From Megalonaias nervosa (Eukaryota > Mollusca > Bivalvia > Unionida > Unionidae), in NCBI GenBank assembly GCA_016617855.1, contig JAECUM010009842.1, positions 19,407-83,406 of the forward strand: a DNA stretch of 64,000 bases, in the 5' to 3' direction. A program made the translations under genes and the position numbers. Under the pieces are notes generated by a model, which was not told where the DNA came from, searched no databases, and saw only the letters and a program-made list of their open reading frames with translations. The stretch's first letter is position 1. Each line of letters begins with the position of its first letter. Below are positions 13,133 through 25,207 of this stretch, in pieces.

Positions 13133-13394
13133 TATATACATTCTGACAGGTGGTAAAATTGTTTATATTACCTGCAGTATCAGTATTTTATAATACATGT
13201 ACAGCAACATTACTCATTTCCCAAACATCTTCCCACACTTATGTTTAGTTTTACCTCATACAAAGATATTCTCTCAGATCCTAAAGTTCTACCCTAACAA
13301 AATGTCCAAAAGTCCCTTACTTAAGAGGAGTTGTACGACATCATGCACGCATACACAGATGGGCATTATCAAATAATCCTGACCTTTTTAGAGG

Positions 13395-13625
13395 CTTCAG
13401 ATGGCAAAATGGTCTAAGATGCTAGCCATTACAAAGCACTCACAAATCTCACCTCTATCCACGCAAATTTGCATCCTGACTTGACCAACCCACTTATGTT
13501 AGAAAGACTGCCAATAGCCTCCCATGAGTCGGTGGTTCTTCCCTTGGTCTTCATGGGTTCTTTCTCCACCAAAACTACTAGCTACTATGTATAGCTTGTC
13601 ATGTGCTGAAAGATGGCCTTAAAAC
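13395..13625 (+). mobile_element. tRNA-derived SINE, family B, diverged copy
   Basis: It matches the SINE at 33539-33793 in the same order: an eroded A-box region (AAAATGGTCTAAGATGCTAG), an ATCTCACCTCTATCC segment, a GGTGGTTCTT segment, a TTCTTTCTCCACC segment and TAGCTTGTCATGTGCTGAAA. Its 3' part overlaps the right arm of the inverted repeat 13557-13722. Confidence 0.65.
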
Positions 13626-13722
13626 AGAGCCAAAACCTCACGTTTTATCTTCAAACAATGCAGAAACAATTAAGAGGATACCTTTATTCAATGTACACTG
13701 ATCAATATCATACATCAGTGGG
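13557..13722. repeat. Right arm of the inverted repeat in the NFX1 RING intron
   Basis: Inverted partner of 12631-12785. It ends 91 bp from the donor side of the RING exon 13813-13974. An intronic transcript could fold these arms into a long hairpin. Confidence 0.85.
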
Positions 13723-13812
13723 TTTTTTTATCAAGAGGCTTCAAACAAATTATTGCAAGCCAGAAGAAAGAAAGTGGTGCATGCTGAATTGTAACTTGGT
13801 CACTAGCCATAC

Positions 13813-13974
13813 CTTCCAGTATGGTGGTGGATGAACGTGCCCATGCCTTGATGCAGCGCAGATGAAAACAATGATAGCAGTTGGTGCAGCTCCAGACAGC
13901 ATTTCTGACTCGGACTGTCTCACAACACACCATGCACTCATATGTTCCACAGCTTAGCTGCTCTATCAAAACAC
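13813..13974 (-). CDS. NFX1: NFX1, RING-finger exon
   Basis: Internal 162-bp exon, acceptor TTGCAG before 13974, donor GTATGG after 13813, phase 1 on both sides. It encodes [19 protein letters not shown], then [20 protein letters not shown]. The spacing of the Cys and His residues (CxxC, CxxC, HCFHxxC) is the first part of the NFX1-type RING; the closing CPAC is in the next exon. The residues around CMVCCE and CYHxFHLxCIKxWARS are diagnostic of NFX1 and separate it from generic RING proteins. The exon joins in frame to 16585-17842 upstream and 12115-12192 downstream. Confidence 0.95.
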
Positions 13975-16222
13975 CTGCAACATGTAACATAAATATATTG
14001 ACACAGTCAAATAATTATTTTAAAGTGGATGGTATATATACAGGAACATAACCTGTATACCACAACAGGAACCAGTAAGATGAATCATTGGCATTTAGCA
14101 GCTTTCAGTTTTTTTTAAATATATATTTTGGGACCAAAGCAGAAACTTAAAAACCTAAACAGAAATCTTTGAATATGTAGAATTTATTTGTGCACATCAT
14201 GGTTTGTTTAAAGCAATGGATAATTTTTTTATGAACACTTGCTCCATTAAGAAATCTGAAAGAATTTTTGTTTACACCTTCAAAGCTTCTGTCTGGGCAA
14301 GTCAGAAAACAACAAACAGAGGTTTTTCTATTTTTTCTGAATGGGGCTTATGAGCCATAGAATTGTGAATTTAAGTATAAATTGGAAAACAAATTTGTAT
14401 ACACTGTTACTGTACAAAAACAATCCCAAAGAAAGAGATTTGCATACTGAAACATTTCAACGGCCTTTGGTACTGTGACTTTAATTCTCTTACTACACTC
14501 ATTATTGTAATTTAATATACAAATTGCAATGCATGTTGTTTAAAAAGATGATTCTGAATTATTTTTTGCATCTGAGCTAAAGGATGCTTTTATAATTCAT
14601 AAATTCTGGAGGACCAATTTTGTTAAAATCACTTGTAAAACATACCTTTTCACCTGTCTCAAAGTTTCAAGCGCTTTCCATCAAAATAAAAAAATAACCA
14701 CACATGTACAAAATAGTTACATACACAAGTTTGATAACAAGAGGGATCTATGCACATTAATGAGGTGACTGTGCTTGTTAACTAAAACCATTAAGATCTT
14801 GGATGAATACCATTATAAGCAAGATTCATATGTATTGAGGTGATTCTGCACCTGATTGGCTGAGCTTCTTTCCACTTGAGAGACCGTCTTTCTGATCCAA
14901 TTTTAATCAGATTTAGTAAATAGGTCACTCATATTCAAACCATATCTAACAAGCCCATATTTCAATTTCATCAAATCAAATCACAATTATGGTTTCTAAA
15001 GTGGCAACAAGCTCAGTCAATCTAATAAAGTGATTAAAGCATGACAATAACTGCCTGTCCAACATGGTTTAAATAGGAATAAAGCACTTATCCCTGACTA
15101 GTGCCTTGGAAAAGCATACTTGTCCAAAGTCAAAACTAAACATCATGGATCTTATGCTATGGGCTATGATCAGTCCTGAGAAGGCAGAATCTTTCCTTAA
15201 CCATGCTGGATCAAGAAAATAATACTGGATTTGTTGGTGCATGCCTTGAAAATCAGAGGTTTTGAGTGATACAAAGAAAGCTCCTGCAATGATACCAATG
15301 ACTGAGCTGGCAAAGCATGTAGTTAAAGCTCATAAAATAGACTCAGAGTCCATCCATGCTAGGAGACAGTGATCTCCAGACCTTTACTTTCAGACCCATC
15401 AACTGGATATCTGGGATTCGGAAAGCACCACAGTTGGTACAGAGTCACATCAGAGCCAAGACTGGTGATGAATCAGTCTCTTCAGATCATGTGAAGAAAT
15501 ACTGTAAGTATTATTCATAAGCACTACATACATTTAAAAATAGGTGATTATCTTCAGCTAGGATGAACTTTCTACACCCCCACCCTCATTAATCCTGCCA
15601 ATTGTTGTGCTTATCTGTTATTACAGAGAGAAAAACAATGACTTATAAAGGCAAAATCAGCCATGCATTACGCCAAGCTGTCAGTGAAGTGGATGCTATG
15701 AATTATGATAAATGCCATACACGTAACAAAACAGTGAGGTCCATTTAAAAGACAGGGCAAAAGGTGTAGGAAGCACAATATGCAGTTTGTTTGATTGGTG
15801 GGGGGGCTAATTTTAATTATGTAATACATATATGTAACTAGCATGTAGCTTCCTCTTTTCTGATAAGGAAAAACCTTAAATCATGCCATAGATAACTCCA
15901 GGGCCTCCCTTGGAAATATTTTTTTTGCGCCATGAAATTCACTCAATTTAAAAATGTGAAGCCACTTTCTCCCATTCATCAAAGTATTAAACATGTACAT
16001 CACAGACCCAGTTTGATTCCAGGTCTGATTCCTCCATTAACAAGTTACTGAAATAGTCCCTTGAGGTAGTAATAGCCCCAATTTCATGGGCTTTGATTCT
16101 CATGAAATGACAATCACCAACACAGAAATGAGTAAAAGAAACCATAAAACAACAAAATCAAATATGATCTCATACATTTACAATGGTAATTATAATAACA
16201 AAATGATCTATTAAGAAGACAA

Positions 16223-16226
<4 letters not shown>

Positions 16227-16265
<39 letters not shown>
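16227..16265. repeat. (GA)n microsatellite
   Basis: Almost perfect GA dinucleotide run of about 39 bp with one interruption (AAAGA). Confidence 0.95.
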
Positions 16266-16266
<1 letters not shown>

Positions 16267-16505
16267 ATGAAATAAAGTTTATTCTCACACCCAACAGTTG
16301 CCATGTGAATGCAGCTATGACAAATTGTAACTTCAGGACCTTATGTAGTCCTGCTGATCAATGATCATTGGTGACTTAACAAATGATAAACGTTAATCAC
16401 CAAATGGCACAGTTGTGAATAAAATTCACATCAGATGAGTTTACCTTGATTGCAGTCCTTTGACATTTGCATTAACAAGACCACACACAAAATGACCACC
16501 CATCA

Positions 16506-16553
16506 CATGTATGTATGTATGTATGGATGGATGGATGTATGTATGTATGTATG
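16506..16553. repeat. (GTAT)n / (GGAT)n microsatellite
   Basis: Tetranucleotide run in which the GTAT unit is interrupted by three GGAT units. It starts about 30 bp inside the intron from the splice donor at 16585 and continues the GTATGT sense seen at that donor. Confidence 0.95.
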
Positions 16554-16584
16554 TGCTAATTCAGTGATTATGTGATATACATAC

Positions 16585-17842
16585 TCCTCTGATTTTCATC
16601 ATCCTTGTTGAACTTCTGCCTGCTGCTGAAGTTCATGCCATTACTCCCTCGTTGGCCTTGTAGTCTCCTTTTCCTCATCTCCCCGATGTACTTGTTCATA
16701 TCACCCACCTCCTCTTCACCTCCTCGTCCCCACTTATCATTATCTTGATCTAACTGCACCTTTGCAAGGCTCTGTTCCTTTTGATTAGTACTGTCCTCTC
16801 TAATATGACCTCCAGCAACTTTGATATGTTCACTGTTTGAATTTTCCTTGTGTAAATGACCAAGTCTTCTTTCATTAACAGAATATCTCTGTTCTTCCTG
16901 AACTTGATCCTGCCTAGATGAACCACTTCTGGAGGATCCGTATTGCCTTCTCTCCCGAATTTGAGCACTTTCATTCTTACTGTACCTGATATCTGCTGAC
17001 CTTCTGTCTCGCATGCTTTTACTAGAATCACTATTTTCTGATTTATCAATCTGTCTTTCATGTGGTGCTTTGTTACTCTGGTGACTTTGTTGGTTCCACC
17101 TTTGACTTTGTGACTGCAGCTGTTCATGTTTTAATTCATTCTTTGAATAAAAACTATCTGGATCCTGAAATGTATGGCTATTGGAATGATTGAAATTCCT
17201 GCCACTACTGGATCTACCATCCTTTCCTTTGAAAGCTGCCGAGCGGGTAAATGTCCGGCTTGTTGAACTTTTCTGTCCAGTCCCACCCTGCTCTCTACCT
17301 GGGAACTCAGAGTACCTGTCTGACTTCTCTTTCAAAACTGGGGAGATTTTATTTTCTTTGCCAGCTTTGTCATCGCTTTGCTTGGAGAGTTGACTCTTCC
17401 TGTCATCTACAATTTCTTGTGGAGATAAATCCTCATGCCAGTCATTAGCACCTGGAACCTGTCCAGTTGGCCCTGCTTTGGACTGATCCCCAAAACCAGC
17501 TTTACTATGTTTATATGTTCTATAATCTCCCCTAATGGGTCTTTCTGGGTTGTAGGAATGCTTCCCTCTACTTCTACCAGTGTTGTATCTGCCGCGCAGA
17601 CTGCGGCTTCCTTGTGAGTGTGCATAATCTTGTGAGTATGATATGTCTGGTATCTGTGGTTCATTCAAGTGCAGTGGGTACTGGAATGCTGGTGGAGGTT
17701 GGACATACATGTAGGGGGGAAAATGTTGCTGTGGATCTAAATAGCATAAGTATTGATCTGCATGTGCTGGCAGAGAGAGTGAACCATCGTAAGCTGGTAT
17801 GTTCTGATACTCATCTGTTTCTTGCATTTTCCTCTCTTAAAC
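16585..17842 (-). CDS. NFX1: NFX1, first coding exon (disordered N-terminal region)
   Basis: The exon begins after the acceptor CGTAG at 17843; the coding start is ATG at 17827, with an in-frame TAA 12 bp upstream of it. It runs to the donor (GTATGT) after 16585, giving 414 codons plus one base, which matches the phase needed by the RING exon. The protein segment is low-complexity and rich in Ser, Arg, Gln, Asn and Lys: an aromatic/Pro start (YMYVQPPPAF), an RG-containing part (LRGRYNTGRSRG) and long charged stretches. Similar disordered N termini precede the RING in NFX1. The link to NFX1 comes from the exact splice to the RING exon, not from this region itself. Confidence 0.85.
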
Positions 17843-17959
17843 CTACGATGAAAAAGATGACCTATTTATATTACATCTGATCAAATTCCATTACATCACT
17901 TATATCTCTTATTCAAGCAATAGTGATAACCTCAAAAAAATATCAGACCTATCCCTCAC

Positions 17960-18121
17960 CTGAATCTGCCCAGTAGCCAAAATAAATTCAAGTGCAGTTG
18001 GCCAAGAAATCTTGGTCAGAAGGATACTTTCTCTTGAAATTTCTTCCAATAACTGTTGATTGTGTATATAATGAAATGACTGACTGAAGTTTTCTCTAGG
18101 TTTTTTTTCTTCTATTTTCAT
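17960..18121 (-). other. Possible 5' UTR exon of NFX1 with short upstream ORF
   Basis: A good donor (CAG then GTGAGG) at 17960 faces the acceptor at 17843, giving a short intron of 117 bp. The stretch upstream holds a 54-codon frame starting at 18121 that would stop at once after splicing (GTT TAA). This would be a non-coding leader exon with a short upstream ORF. Its 5' end was not determined. Confidence 0.35.
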
Positions 18122-21100
18122 CCAAATTCAAGCACACATGTGCATCATTTTTCCAGTATTAAAAGACCTACATGCCTGTCACTTTGTCAAATTCTGTTTG
18201 AAAGATATTATAAGAAGTTATTAAAGGCTTTATAGTTTTAGTTGTCATATTAAATGGCAAATATGCATAATTTGTACAAAAATTAAAATCCCATAATGCC
18301 AGAATCCTTACAATCAAAAAGAGTTAAACTATTTTGGGTGCTTGGTGAGAAACCGTTTCAAGAGGTAACGGTGGATATATTTGCTGGTGAATCAAAACAA
18401 TTCATAAAAGTATAAAAGCCCTTAATACTATAATGCTTTCTGTTAAATTCTGACAAATCAGCATTTTTGCGAAGTTATTTAAAGTGTCTTTTTCTAACTG
18501 GTGGCCATATCTGATATCAGACTGGTGTGATCTGCATAAATCTTAATGCCTTTTTATGCCAAGATACTTCTGTTAAAATCTCGTCAAATTCGGTTCAGCA
18601 ATCAAGTCGTTTCGAGTCTTTCTATTTTAGTAACAGTGGCTATTAATACTGTATGGTTGATCATCATCATTTGTGCGAAGAAAAGATTTCTTTACCAGGC
18701 TGCTGTCTGTTCAATTTCATAGGTAGTTTTGTGAAGATGTGATTTATATTGCTCTATTTTTAATAATAGCAGCCTATTTTATGTTGGATGGGCTTCATTT
18801 ATACAAAAAGCCCCTCTGTTTCTATCTCAGTGGTGTCATGCTTGACATGACGGGCCATTCATGCCCTTGAATGCTTGAATCTAACCATCTTCATTTCATA
18901 TTCTATGATATATTACAGTAAGTTATCATTAATAACTTTCACATGAGTGTACGCTCTATTACCATTTGAATGCATATATTAGGCAAAGTGACTGAATTAT
19001 CAGCCAATCAAAACAATTCAAACAAAACATACATCAGGTATGATTAATTAATTGATACATTGTGCTTACGCAACCCTAATACTCACTTGTAGATCACTAT
19101 TTGATTTCAGTTCAGTGAGTCAATGAAATTAAATATTTACTTCAATGTGAATGTAAGTCTGAGGTAACTATTCCTCCAAAGAAACACATACTAGGCTGCA
19201 AAAAAAATCTTGATTCATCGACTATGAAGGAAAGATATTTTGCAGCTCTTGCAAACAATATCGCAAACTGGCACAGGTTGGAAATTCAACCAGTGTATTT
19301 GTCAATGGAACTTACAAATTCTGGATTTCAAAAAGACTCATGACACTTGTGGACCTAATAAAGCACAGTATATGCAAGACATTAGCCAGCATGTGCAGAA
19401 ATTCCTTATGAGTTGCTAACACTCCAAAAGACATTTTTAAAAATAAAAAAAAGTTAAATGAAAAATAAAATGACAATTATCTTTAACACAGCCCAATAAA
19501 TAAAACTAGGTGGCCATTTGTGTGGTTTTATACTACCATCACATTTTCAACTGGTCTGTCTCCTTAGTCATTTTTGCATCTGTGCAAGGTAGTGTACTGT
19601 ATTCTTGAGTTCCACCAGTGGCCACCCAATACTGAGGATATAATACTGTATATGTATTTCATGGAAGATTGCTATTGTTAATGTCAAGTGAATTGTGGAT
19701 TGTGGTATTTTCATGGTGGATTGTGGTAAATCAAGACGCACATACTATATAATGTGTGAAAATCATGAAAATATTAAGAACAGTCGGTTTCAAACCCTTT
19801 GATTCATATATGACAAGTCTTATTATATGTGTATCGAAAGGATCATGTATTAAATGGATCTTAAGCCCATTTAAGTATCTAGTACTTAAAATGTAAGACA
19901 TATCACATGTTATATATGTTTTGGTGCTACTAAGTACTACTAAGTATCAAGTTCGAGTCCGGTACATGTGATTCTATCTGTGAAATATGATAGTAATATT
20001 AACATACCGTATGTTGACATGTAGAATCAAAATTGCATAAGATTGTATGAAACAGGTTTGGGTCTAAGTCCTCCACAGAGTTCCCTCAACCTTTCAACAG
20101 GGATAACCTCCCCGCTCCCATTTTACAGGGAACTTTCCAAGTTCGCCTTAAGTCACGTTAGAAAGAAAAACAAAAGGCGGAGAGCTTTTTGGTCCAGATT
20201 TATGAGACACTGCAAGTCAAGAAACTGACTACTTTTTTTTTTAATTAAGACCCCCCCAAAAAAAACAACATGATAGCTCTACAAAACTTTACCTGCATGA
20301 AGTTAATATTGCACAACAGGACGAAAGTCAGTCCAAGCTGTGTCATTCAGGCTAAAAAAAAAACCCATCCAAACCGCTCATTACAATCGGAAGGAGATCG
20401 GTTCTTTCCGCCAATTGTCGGAATTTGGTCGCAAAGACACGAGATATTCCGATTACCTAACCTTGTTCGCTGAGCACCTAATTTATTTGCGAAATTCCGG
20501 TCTCTGTGAACTGCAATCCCTCAAATGACACAATACTGGTTACGAAAGACTGCTAAAACAACTCCTGAATCAAATCAGACCTGACTGTCTTGGAGCGAAC
20601 TGTACTGGGATGCTGCCCAAATACGTTATTAAACGTCCTCTCTTATTATTGCCTGTGCTTAGCCCTAACAACTGAGTTGACTTCCAATCGGTACATTGCT
20701 CTGAGTGTTCTGATTGGTTGATCTTGTAACCAATCGGAAAGTCCTGGGCCTTTCCCTCGCATGTTAGGGCAAACTTTACAAGTTCCGGTTATTTAGCGAG
20801 TGTCCTATGATTTCGTATTTTCCATAGATTTAACAAAAGAATTTCCCATGTTTTCTTCCCTTGTTAAGCAAGCCATTTCAAAAATATCTGTGTACCTTAT
20901 GTATTTTTAAAAGAACATTTGGTTCCCTTTCTATTTTGGTGTATGGGAGTAATGGGGGTTGTACAATTTACAGATTGGTCTTACTTCAGATGTGCATCTC
21001 TATCCAAAACTGCTAGCTCTGCTTAATTAAAAAAAAAAAAAAAAAAAAATAAATTGTTATATCTTTTGTAACTCATTCATTGTGCTTTCAAAAGCTGGTA

Positions 21101-21407
21101 TTATCCAGTCTCGCAAAATTCTTTCTCTATTTTAATAACTGCTAAGAAAGTATACTTTAGTTTAATTCAGTCTGATTTTTCGAGCACTTGAGAGCAGTAG
21201 CAGCTGGCAAGTGCTAAGACCACAAGTAGATTTCCGCTTTTGTTTCCCCTGACATTTCTGGTAGTGGTAGATCATGTACATAAATATTCAAAGAAAGTTA
21301 AGGCCGTGTTACATAAAGGTAACATAGCGGTATGCCAACATTCCTGCATATTGCAAATGCAAAGAAGATCACCTAACACCTGTCACTCCCTTAGATTAGA
21401 TAATAGC
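18122..21407. other. Host DNA upstream of NFX1, no gene recognised; promoter candidate near 20.6-20.8 kb
   Basis: No protein-like frame with known motif. At 20707-20745 two CCAAT boxes lie in opposite orientation (GATTGG and CCAATCGG) in a less AT-rich stretch with several CpGs, which could be a promoter for NFX1 or a divergent gene. A run of 21 A residues lies near 21028-21048. Confidence 0.3.
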
Positions 21408-22412
21408 CTGGGACGCTGTATTATCGCGGTAGATTATGTTCTTACTGGTACATATTAAAACTGTTTTGATATTGTTGCTTACCTTTAATTTGTCAAGTTT
21501 CAATGACTTTCCCTCTTTCTATTCCTATAAAATATCCTTGTCAAACGAAGCGCTCAAATGTAAATAAAACAGTGTACGATGGCTTATCCAGATTAACGTA
21601 CCATGGGGGAACAACTCTATATTATCGCGGTATTTGCTCAACCTACGTATGGTAGCACACAAGTATTATAATAAAAATAAAATACGACTTACCTATGAGA
21701 AGAAATGTCCACACTTATACTGGTTTAGTATTTCCACAATAAAGGAAAGGATCCAATGATAAAATCCAACACACAAATGTAATTCAAGTGTAAATCCATG
21801 CGGAATCCATTAATAACAACATTACAAATTAAATGCAACAATTATTTAACTTTATATGAATTTTAAATGCAAAATGGGCAAAGAAATGTAACTATATAAC
21901 AACTATTATTAATAGTATTATTTTTATTATTAAAATATTACAGATTTAAAGAAAGTTTAACTGTTATTTTATTCTTATGTACGTACGAGAAATATGATCA
22001 GCAACAACATTTTGTGAATGTTGGTCCATATTGGCTATCATGCATTGATATTGCAACCTTGACCTTGTAAGAACGTATGTCACCATCAGTATATGACCTA
22101 TAATCATCAAACATCAGACGATACACTATTTCGTAACCAAAGCCAATTGCAGGTATAGCATGTTCGACTGGATTTTTTTATATGATGATCAACGTAATTG
22201 CATGAACTTTACAAAAATGTGATCTTCATTCTTTTTCATCGTAAAGTTATACAAAATGTTGACATTTTAGAGGAAATTGTGCTGTAAGATATTTGAATCC
22301 TTACTGCTACAGCTTTACATCTGTAAACAACCGCTGGACGGCGTGTGTCCAGAATTATTCAGAAAATCCCGTTTGCCGCGATAATATAGAGCCCGCGATA
22401 ATACAGCGTTGG
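21408..22412. mobile_element. Non-autonomous DNA transposon with nested inverted repeats
   Basis: The outer ends are inverted copies: ACGCTGTATTATCGCGG at 21413-21429 and CCGCGATAATACAGCG at 22392-22407. A second inverted pair lies inside the first: CTATATTATCGCGG near 21617 and CCGCGATAATATAG near 22376. This is about 1 kb with no transposase frame. The TATTATCGCGG core is CpG-containing and repeated four times in all. Superfamily not determined; the target duplication is not clear. Confidence 0.6.
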
Positions 22413-24929
22413 ACGATAAGTGCAGAGCGCCCCAAGCGGAACCTTAGCTATTATGTGATCGTGACACAAATCCGTTATTAGTGGACTGTAATCTCGATCG
22501 CCAAAGAGATTCCTTTGGCAAAAGAAACAAATGAAAATCAACTGAATAACTGAGACTTTTCTCTCTTATGAGTCATATTGTGGCAGGGAAGAGAGAGACT
22601 AAGAAGTTGCAACTTAAAAAAGTGAACAAAACGGTCAAAATTAATCCTTTTGGGACTCAACGGATACAAAAGGTAAATGACAATTATTTCTTTTCAGATA
22701 ATACTGACGACTGTCGACAGTTCTTGCATCAGCTCAAAGCGTAAATAATAGAAGACTTAAGGCAAGTTGGCCGAATGTCACTTCTCTTTTGAGAAATGAA
22801 AGAAGACTTAATAAAAGTTTAATTATGACTTCACATTACATCAGATGAGAATATTGTGTAATCACATAACAAATGAAGCAAAATAGTATATGTTTAGAGA
22901 GTTCGACTTATTTTAACTGAATTGTCGGGACATTGTAATTCCAAATCGACAAACGAAAGTCAAAGGTCAGGTCAGTAATGGATTCCACGAAACATTCCAC
23001 CTTCTGAGTGACGAAGGTTAGGCCTATCATAAACTAGAGTTGAAATTACAAGGCCTATTCATGAAGCAATAAAACTCATACGAAATGTATCATAATAAAC
23101 CAGATGTGTGACGACCCAAAATGGTCGAATGAAGAGATTTTAAATATTTGATCACATCTGACTTCATATCGGAAGGATTTTCATAAATATAATTGTGTTA
23201 AGTCAAGACGACAGAAGGCAGTAATGACACAAAGCTTAGCATATTTATGTTTTAATATGTTTGATGTCGTAGGACCAACCTAGTACATTTCTAAATCCTT
23301 TCTTGAGGATTTTGTGAAATCAATAAAATCATCCAAACTAGGTACATTAAAATGTCATTAGGCATACTTTCAATCTGGGACCCAGATAAATCCTGTGATC
23401 TGGATTCATTTTTTAAATGTCACATTTTAACAGTCAGAGAAATGTATCAAAACATTTTTGATAAAGATTATTTACAGAGTTTGCATGCTGAAAAAAATTC
23501 AACATTGTGTTTTGATTAATTATCAAGTAAAGTATAAGTGACCAAAACAGAATGTCATTTCTGACAAGTTGTAAACTGACAGTATTGGTTAATAATGTAA
23601 GAGAAACAGTTTGATTTTACTTTACAGTTATTTTTCAATATATAACTTGAAGTTGTTTTAGAGCATGCATATTGATGAGCAGTTATTTTACACATCCTCT
23701 GCACTGCAACTTAGCAATTATGGTTACGTGAGAATATGAGTTGCGATTTGATTTAGTTCTTTACCTTCAAATGCTGCAATTCACTGAGTTTGTAAGATAG
23801 CAGTATCGATGTGTTTTAAGTTTATTATCTCAGGGATTTCTATGGGGCTAAAGGCCAACAACTCACAACTAGTTTTTCAAAATATTTAGTGCACAAAATT
23901 CCCAATCAGAATGTCTAACAAATTCAGGTAGAATTTGACTAGGAAATTGCTATATGAGTGCGGAAAGATATATAAAGAGTTAGAGTAACCTAGGCTGTTG
24001 GAAAATTTCAATGTTTAAGGATCTTGTCTTTGTAAATACTTTGTGAATTAACAGTGCTTAAAATAAAAATAAAAATTCTTGGACCTTTACATGTGAAGAT
24101 TCCGATTGACCCTGTTTGCAAATGGTATAAAAACTCTGCCTTTTCATACTTTCTCCATTCCCAATGTGTGGAGATACAAAAATCATGCAATCTTTATCAG
24201 GGTTCTTTATATGATTTGGAAGTTTAGTGTTCTTTGTAATGCTGGTTCTTTTTCTTCCACAGTTTTGACACCAAGTGCATAAAGTTAATACAGTTCCATT
24301 TTCTCTTTTTTTCAGCTCATATGAATTTCATGTTTCATGATTCATTCCATGAATCTCTCAGTCTCATTGGCATGCTGTTTTCTTTATTAACACTAGACAT
24401 ACCTACTGTACTAATTTCTATTGACCAGTAAAGGTGCCAACAAGTACCCATTGATAATAACCCAGGTAATAAAATGAACAACCCGTAATTAGACATACCT
24501 ACTGTACTAATTTCTGTTGACCAGTCTCGCCAGAAGCTGGTTCATCTTTGGCCTTGCACTTTGGACCAAATAAAATTATGTAAAGTTGCCATCAATAAAG
24601 TGTGTGTGATAATCACTTGGAAATGAAAGCATATCTTACATGACACAGAAATACTGTTAATTTTATGATGATTTGCGATGATCAACATGGGAGCAACTGT
24701 TCCAGTGGTAAACAAAATAAGCCTCATAAGATTGGCACTATTTTTCTAAATACAGTGTATGATAAAATGAAACTGTTCTTAATATCATGTAAGGATTTAC
24801 AATACAACACATAAAAACTGTGCTGCATGAAGTTATCAAAGAGGGGGTAATGGACACAGTGTAATTAGTCTTTTGATCAAATGATCACTGGACATCAACA
24901 GTAGATTAACTAGTGTCCTAATCACCTTG
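22413..24929. other. Host DNA left of the virus-like element, no gene recognised
   Basis: No coding feature. An imperfect direct repeat of about 36 bp (AGACATACCTACTGTACTAA) occurs near 24403 and 24491. The stretch 24537-24835 is loosely similar, in the same orientation, to 44018-44330 on the other side of the virus-like element, so both are probably copies of one old interspersed repeat. The 5-bp target duplication CCTTG of the virus-like element ends the block at 24925-24929. Confidence 0.45.
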
Positions 24930-25176
24930 AGCAGCAGAGGAGGTGAACAGACCACTTGTCTGAATTGTCATTTGTCTAAAAAATAAAGGTTCCTACGAAG
25001 GCTGAAAATAAGGTCGATAACGCTAAACCAGAACCTCTAACTGACCATGAGATTTTCTCTAATTGGTTTAGCTTATCTCGTTACTTTATCTCTGACTCTT
25101 TGTTTTTATTTTATGGTGTGTTTCGTTTACTCGCCTGATCACTCAATATTGGTCATTCACCTCCTCTGCTGCTGTA
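24930..25176. repeat. Left terminal inverted repeat, 247 bp
   Basis: Inverted copy of 40821-41067, matching over nearly its full length with scattered differences. Both ends of this single repeat carry the same sequence in opposite orientation: AGCAGCAGAGGAGGTGAAC at the outer end and its reverse complement at 25158-25175. The first gene starts 32 bp further in. Confidence 0.95.
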
Positions 25177-25207
25177 AATTAAACAGCCAGTATAAATATT
25201 ATCAATA

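Larger units (their letters stand above)
13975..16584 (-). other. NFX1 intron between 5' coding exon and RING exon
   Basis: Phase-1 intron with GTATGT donor and TTGCAG acceptor. Contents: no second gene; a (GA)n microsatellite at about 16227-16265 and a (GTAT)n/(GGAT)n run at about 16506-16553, just before the donor. A segment near 15480-15740 looks slightly protein-like but has no motif. Confidence 0.75.

Noticed and set aside
13613..13834. 73-codon plus-strand frame opposite the NFX1 RING exon
   Set aside because: It consists of SINE/inverted-repeat sequence and the antisense of the NFX1 intron edge.
16750..17127. Minus-strand 125-codon frame within the NFX1 exon
   Set aside because: Shadow of the true NFX1 frame in another phase; the splice phases fit only the longer frame.
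17909..18121. Additional NFX1 coding exon upstream of 17842
   Set aside because: After splicing its frame meets TAA two codons into the next exon, so it can only be a leader with an upstream ORF.
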